Source of the DNA: Apostichopus japonicus
Taxonomy: Eukaryota > Echinodermata > Holothuroidea > Aspidochirotida > Stichopodidae
Reading direction: 5' to 3'
DNA: 64,000 nt
NCBI RefSeq assembly: GCF_037975245.1
Contig: NC_092576.1
Span: forward strand, 18,530,611-18,594,610
This document shows positions 57,310 through 64,000 of this stretch, one piece after another; within the stretch, counting starts at the first letter, position 1, and each line of letters begins with the position of its first letter. The notes under the pieces are model-generated. The model made no database searches and was not told the origin of the DNA. It saw only the letters and a list, made by a program, of their open reading frames with translations. The translations under genes were made by a program, and so were the position numbers.

Positions 57310-59370
57310 TAGGCTAGTTCGGATAGCCTAAAAGAGGTAGCCTGCCTATCCATGGTCCCCGAGACAGCATAGCTGTGTCAACACGAACCAGATAAACTTG
57401 TGATCGGTTACGACTAATAAAATGAAACAAAACATGCGACATTTATCCAGTATAGGCTAGCAGCTTTCTTACGTAGGTGATACTATAAGAGGGTGGTCAA
57501 CTTATGAGCTGCCCACAAGTACATCACAACTGAACACTTTATACAGAAGACCCGGTTTTGGGCCCTTGCTTGACGACAAATGTCTTTTCCTGCACAACTT
57601 TGGTTCATCATCATTCTGAAACGTTATATACACAACATTTCTGTCGATCAACTCTACACTTGAATCAAGTAGTGCTTTCTTGTAGTTTAGGCATATTTTT
57701 CAACACTGCTTAGCTGAGTAACGAGTACATTATGCCTTTTTTCTATCTATTTATTTATTTTTATGTATAGTTTTTAAAATAATTCATTTAATGGTACCTT
57801 TTTCATTTAACCACAAGTATTTTGCGTTTAGTTTACAACTTCGATGACTACGAGTAAAATATCGAGTTCTTAGGGACGCCATTCCATTCTGATAACATCT
57901 ACGCACCCACACCCCCTCTTCTCCCGCACCTACATATTTGCATAGCATGGTTAATCAAATATTTGCAACATATCAATTCACGGTTGTTTGCTTCCTTTTT
58001 CTCTTTTGAAAATGGACTGTCGGACCATTGGGATGTTAGAGATTAAGAAACAACGGTCTAGCTCTCCAGATGTAACCCCATCTCAACGTTCAACAAGTAC
58101 TTGAGAGTTTTTTAATCCTCGTTTGATTGGGTCTATTCATTGGCCCTTGAAACCTAGTATGATGACCCGTTCCAAGTGATCCAGAATGATTTATTTTACA
58201 CTTATTAAACGATGGCACCGTGAAAACAATACTTTGAATTGACGTGCTTATATATCTGATAAAATTGATGAATAGCTAGATATTAAAACGACTGGAGAGT
58301 AAAATCTACGGTTGTTTATCTAGAAAGTGCTATGAACAAGTGAGGTTTCTATCTACTTAGACAAAACTCTACAATGTCCCGCGAATAGCGAAGAGATCTC
58401 TAAAGGGAAAATGTTATGAAAAGCATTTATGGTTGGATCTGATTACCGTTCCTCGCCGCACCATTCTCAGAATTTATTCAAAAGTTATGACGGGACGGTA
58501 ATACTAGTTAAAGGTGTCCTACCACAATGAAGTCCTCCATTGTCTTACGCACTAAAAATCGTCACTTCCAAGGCCGCTATAGTGCAAAAGACAGGAGCTT
58601 TTAACTGAAATATTATATACATACAAAATGATAAAATGATAGCTTGGGCTATCACAGCGCATTCAATTTTTGTCACTATCACAGTTTAGAATTTTGAGCT
58701 AGAAGAGGTCGAAGTTTAGCATATAGTGCTCCCCAACAACCCATTTGTCAGCTCTCGCTACGATACGTTATGATCTTCCTGTTTCACGCAGGAATTTTTC
58801 AAACGTCTTAAAAGCCCTTTAGTCATCGTCAACATCCGATAGATTAATGATGGTTAAAAAATCATCCCTGAAAGTCACTTCACTAGATTAAAGTTAGGAC
58901 TATTTTCCGATGGTTAAATTTTCAGTGAGTCGTTCATCACTCTAATTGTGGTAGCATATTCCTATATATGCATATTGTCATAACTTAAAGCAGCATTCAA
59001 TTGTAGCTGAAAACAAGAGAGTCCCTTGCTCGGCCCTCTTATCCGCTATTAATTGCTCTCGTATTTATAAAAGGAAACATAGTAAGATTACAGCCGACAT
59101 TAAAGGAACGTACTTTGAATGGCTTCATATTTTGAAGTTTCTATACTCCTTTAACACTTCCCTTCTTGGAGAACTGAATCGCTATGAAACTTAATATCAT
59201 TCATGGTAACTGTAAAATTTTGTGTTATAATCAAGGCAAACTTTCCGTTTTTAATTAAAAGATCATCAGTAGTTCTTATATCATATCCAGCTTTGAATCA
59301 AGCTCATCTCGTGAATTGGTGGTATTAATACATTCGAAAATCATTTTCTTTTAGTTATTTGTGTATTATC
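57310..59370. other. No gene recognised
   Basis: Unique-looking sequence without splice-consistent coding segments or transposon ends. Confidence 0.4.
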
Positions 59371-59376
59371 AAGCAC

Positions 59377-59379
<3 letters not shown>

Positions 59380-59453
<74 letters not shown>
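59380..59453. repeat. (TA)n microsatellite
   Basis: Uninterrupted alternating AT run. Confidence 0.97.
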
Positions 59454-59459
<6 letters not shown>

Positions 59460-59639
59460 CCGGGTAAATCAGTATAGGCCTAGTTGTAGTCTCAATCTCT
59501 TAGTAAAACGTACTCACAATCAAACTACTTTGACGTGAAATATCCAATGAAAACTATAAAACAAAACCACAAAAACTACGAACATACTAGTGGAATATTT
59601 AAGTCCCTAAATTTATAAAAACTTGGTGATATTATAACA

Positions 59640-59965
59640 GTCAATGTTGCTACGTTTGCTTACAAAACATGGAATGGATTACTATACCAGTCACTTATAG
59701 TAACAGAGTCTTACATAACCATCACACAAGACAAGCCGACAACGCTCATTGCAATTTTTACCATAGTAACATAGGGAAATTCGGTCTTTGTAATAGAGCA
59801 ATACAAATTTGGAATGATCTATCAAAAAAGTTGAACTCTATAACTTCAAAACCCACATTCACCAGACATTTGAAAAAGGAATTGATTAACTTGTACTGGT
59901 ATTATATAATCGATTCACGTATCCATCTCAGCATCATTAGGATATTATTACTGTATATTTAATCC
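59640..59965 (+). pseudogene. Non-LTR retrotransposon ORF2 C-terminal relic
   Basis: The open frame reads NHHTRQADNAHCNF, then KFGLCNRAIQIWNDLSKKL and FTRHLKKELINLY. This is the usual tail of CR1/Jockey/L2-type reverse transcriptase proteins: an 'H-N-T-R' motif, then a 'G...WN.LP' motif, then 'F...LK..L'. Only about 80 residues remain and no catalytic domain is present. Confidence 0.6.
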
Positions 59966-59977
59966 TTACGTATATAC

Positions 59978-61075
<1,098 letters not shown>

Positions 61076-61080
61076 TGGTC

Positions 61081-61665
61081 GGCTTTTAATTGACGCACTT
61101 AAGGATTTGATCAATGATATCTATCAAGGAAAAATCCAAATTACTCAACTGTATGTGTTTTTCATATGTGTAGCTCCTCAGAAATGTTCTGATCTCAAAA
61201 TATTTAAGGTTCTGTGCTTATGCACCGTACAATTGAGCAGAATTTGACCACAAAATGTCTGCCGTGTCAAGTTCTTTCATACCCCTAAATTGACACATTT
61301 GTCGATAAGCTAACTGTAGTGTAGGCCTTAGTATACATCCATTGACTTTAGATGCTGTTTGCTATGCTCTGAGCCTCCTAGCTCTGACAGGTCATGTCCC
61401 AGAGAGTAGTGTTATCATATTGAGGTAATGTTGGGTATTTTAAGGGTGTAAGATTTCCAAATGGCCAAAAAACGTGCAAAACTGGGGGGAGGGTGTTAAA
61501 AGCTTAAAAAATACCACAATTTGGTCAGCAAATACCTCAAATGGATTCAAACTCATGAAATATGTAATTCTGTTTGACTGCAAAAAAAGTTTAGGTGGCC
61601 TGCTGTATCGTTGCTAGTAATAATTTAAGGTGCGTCAATTACAGGGGTGCGTCAATTATGAAGCC
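61081..61665. mobile_element. Small inverted-repeat element (ATTGACGCAC ends)
   Basis: The left edge GGCTTTTAATTGACGCAC and the right edge inverted, GGCTTCATAATTGACGCAC, match. ATTGACGCACC is repeated again just inside the right edge. The interior (about 61100-61230) matches the minus strand of 7850-8060. No transposase frame seen; superfamily unknown. Confidence 0.65.
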
Positions 61666-61669
61666 TTTA

Positions 61670-64000
61670 CTATACTGTACAGTAGCTATGCCTAGATTAT
61701 TAGAGACTGAAGTCACCATGCAAATGCAACTTACAAGTAGCCTGTATTGAATAAGAGATGCTATAACTGCTAGAACTTTTCAAAAAGTTCTTGGAAGTCT
61801 TTACTCTCCAAAATATTCTCAGACATTCTAAGCACCACTGTACTGTAAGATGTCTGAATATCCCAGTGAGGGTATCCATAAAAACAGTTAAAGGATATAA
61901 AACTAGAAAATCCAGCATCAAATTTGGGCCAATGCAGAATACCTTTAATCTAAGTCTCTCAAGTGATGCATTGTGTTTCAAGTGTCTTATTTATAACTAG
62001 CCAAAATTTGTACAAAATAACAATGCCATGCATCCAAAAGGTTATTGAGTCAGTACATTTCCATAATGTAACTATTACAAAAGCTGAGTGCACCTAATTA
62101 AAAGTTAACATCCTCCAAAAATATATATAACACAAAAATTTGATAAAGCCTTCTGTCCCCTCCCTTGCATATACTGTAGGTCATTTTGTTAAGTCTATTT
62201 AGATCCACCAAGTTGACTAAATGTGCAATATTCAGTGTTAAAGATCTGAGCTCTGTATTGGCCCAAAATATATTGGAGAGAAGTGTACAATAAAAATTGA
62301 AATAATGCACATCTACACTCTGACCATTTGATATTTATTTGATTGGCACTGTTAATGTTTTCTCAGACAAATTTGATGATCAACATTCTCAATCTCAAGA
62401 TGAATGACAACAGCCCACTATCCAAGGGAATAACACTGTACGATGTAGCTGCCATGCAGTGAAAAAGTCAATATTGGAACGGTTGCAATCATAGCTAGAG
62501 CACAGATGCCGCCTGGGACAGACTGATGTGGTGACCTACTGCATCATTGACAGCAAAATGGAAGATATTTTCTGAATTAACCAAAAAGTAAGTTAATATT
62601 CTGTAGGTTTGACATCGCATAAACTTGATACCATAGGACTCTATTATCTCAAATACGAGTAACATCTGAGGTAATTTATTCCAAAGTTATGGAATGAAGA
62701 AAGAAACAATCAGAAGGGATGAAAACTTTTGTATGATCTGGTTAATGTGGTGGTATCTTTTCCTCTATGTCCATAGTATTTACAGTAACTACACTAGAGC
62801 TATATCCACTCTCTGGTTTTTAATCTTAAAGGTCAATGCAAGACAACACCAAATTGTCAGGCTAGGTCCACATAAAATGTACATGCATATTTAAATTTTG
62901 AAACCTTTACAATTGGTAAAGCTTGAATGACTTGCAACTTTTAAAAGCACTTGCTATGGTAGGGAGCTGTTTCAGCTCCAATTGAATGCATGGCTGCATA
63001 AATAAAATGTGTAATGTTGTATACAAGGCAAGATGAATCAAGAATTAATGGGCCCAAAATGGGATGGATAAACGAATTGAAATTTACAGTGAAAATAGTA
63101 TATATGAAAGGTTGTGAGATGATTAAAATATTGGCTGAATTACAGGAGATTTAGTTTTGTAAAGCAGTTCATTGTTTTCTTCATTTGTAGAGTGTGAGGT
63201 CATGTGAGGTCTAATCGGTAATCGCAAAACATTCCAAGCTATATTGCGCGTGCTATAATTGGGACCAAATCAGCATATCTTTAAGAGAAAGCTTTTCTTT
63301 TTGTACCAACAGATGGATAGATCTACAGGCTAATACAGCAAAGGATATGCTCTAATTAGAAATGCCAGGCAAGATTATCACACAGTTTACAGTGGGGTGA
63401 ATACAATCATCAACCAAGCTTTTCATCATGCTGTACATAGTGGTATACAGTAGCTCCTTGTTGGGCTTATCAATTGAAAGCTTGCATAGAAGCCGATGCC
63501 AAGCAAAGCAAAAGTATGTCCTGTAAATCGCGAAGTAGATTCACACATCTCATGTATATCCTCTGGGACACAGCACATCTTTCAATGGAGTTAGGAAGTT
63601 GCTGGGAATAGTTGTTGGATTGGCACAGTAATGTAGTATTTGCTTCACATAAATGCAGAGCAGTAACAGAAAACTAACTAGTTCCAGGATATGTTACACT
63701 GTTACACCATATAAAAGATAGAGGAAATTAATAGTATAAGCTTCAAGCAGACAGAACCAAGAGAATGCAGACAGTCTTCATGGGAAGTCTTCTACATATT
63801 TAACTGTATAAATGGACTCATTCTTTTGCAATGTACTTCTTGAAATATTTTAGTTTGGTGACATTGTGGCACTACATGTTTTTGTAAGTATTAGGGAACA
63901 TTTGCAGCTGCTTGTCAAGAACATGGAACTTGTTATACAACTGAAGTGGTCCTGATGCTTAAGTGTTGAGGTTACTGGATATTTTGCTGCCTTACCTTGC
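61670..64000. other. No gene recognised
   Basis: Unremarkable AT-rich sequence to the end of the window. Open frames are short and lack domains. Confidence 0.4.

Overview
The window is eukaryotic and animal-like. Its genes are split by GT-AG introns, it is AT-rich, and it carries long (TA)n tracts, several minisatellites, many short DNA transposons and decayed non-LTR retrotransposons. Gene content (a proteinase K-type secreted subtilase and two dispanin/CD225 membrane proteins) and repeat style suggest a marine invertebrate. A deuterostome such as an echinoderm is my best guess, but the sequence alone does not settle it.

Three protein-coding genes can be assembled with consistent reading phase. 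(1) A plus-strand, eight-coding-exon gene at 20735-31873 encodes a 371-residue secreted serine protease of family S8. It has a signal peptide, an inhibitor-I9 prosegment and the complete Asp/His/Asn/Ser catalytic set. A 3' UTR exon probably follows at about 32953-33240. (2) A minus-strand, four-exon gene at 46280-40117 encodes a 158-residue CD225/dispanin protein. (3) A second minus-strand CD225 gene at 56838-53523 (three coding exons) encodes 140 residues. The two CD225 genes lie head-to-tail about 7 kb apart. The spacer is dominated by an 84-bp satellite of about 47 copies.

Layout: 1-18 kb is gene-poor and transposon-rich. It holds a 4.6-kb CACTG-ended element with a nested 1.4-kb foldback, a hAT element with a recognisable transposase fragment, a 72-bp (3 x 24-bp) satellite, a tRNA-derived SINE, and a 175-bp tandem repeat split by an insertion. 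From 20 to 33 kb is the protease gene; its introns hold three precisely bounded hAT-like elements and a 13-bp minisatellite. From 33.7 to 36.5 kb is a stack of three hAT-like elements inserted one inside another. From 37.8 to 39.1 kb is a 35-bp minisatellite with a 532-bp higher-order period. From 40 to 57 kb are the CD225 genes, an L1/Tx1-like LINE relic and the 84-bp satellite. From 57 to 64 kb I see only a LINE 3'-end relic, (TA)n tracts and one small inverted-repeat element.

The main non-genic theme is a roughly 120-bp module with a conserved hairpin core. It recurs at least ten times and occurs inside elements whose target-site duplications differ (5, 6 and 8 bp). Most long open frames here are by-products of tandem repeats whose unit length is a multiple of three. 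I found no RNA gene that looks functional.
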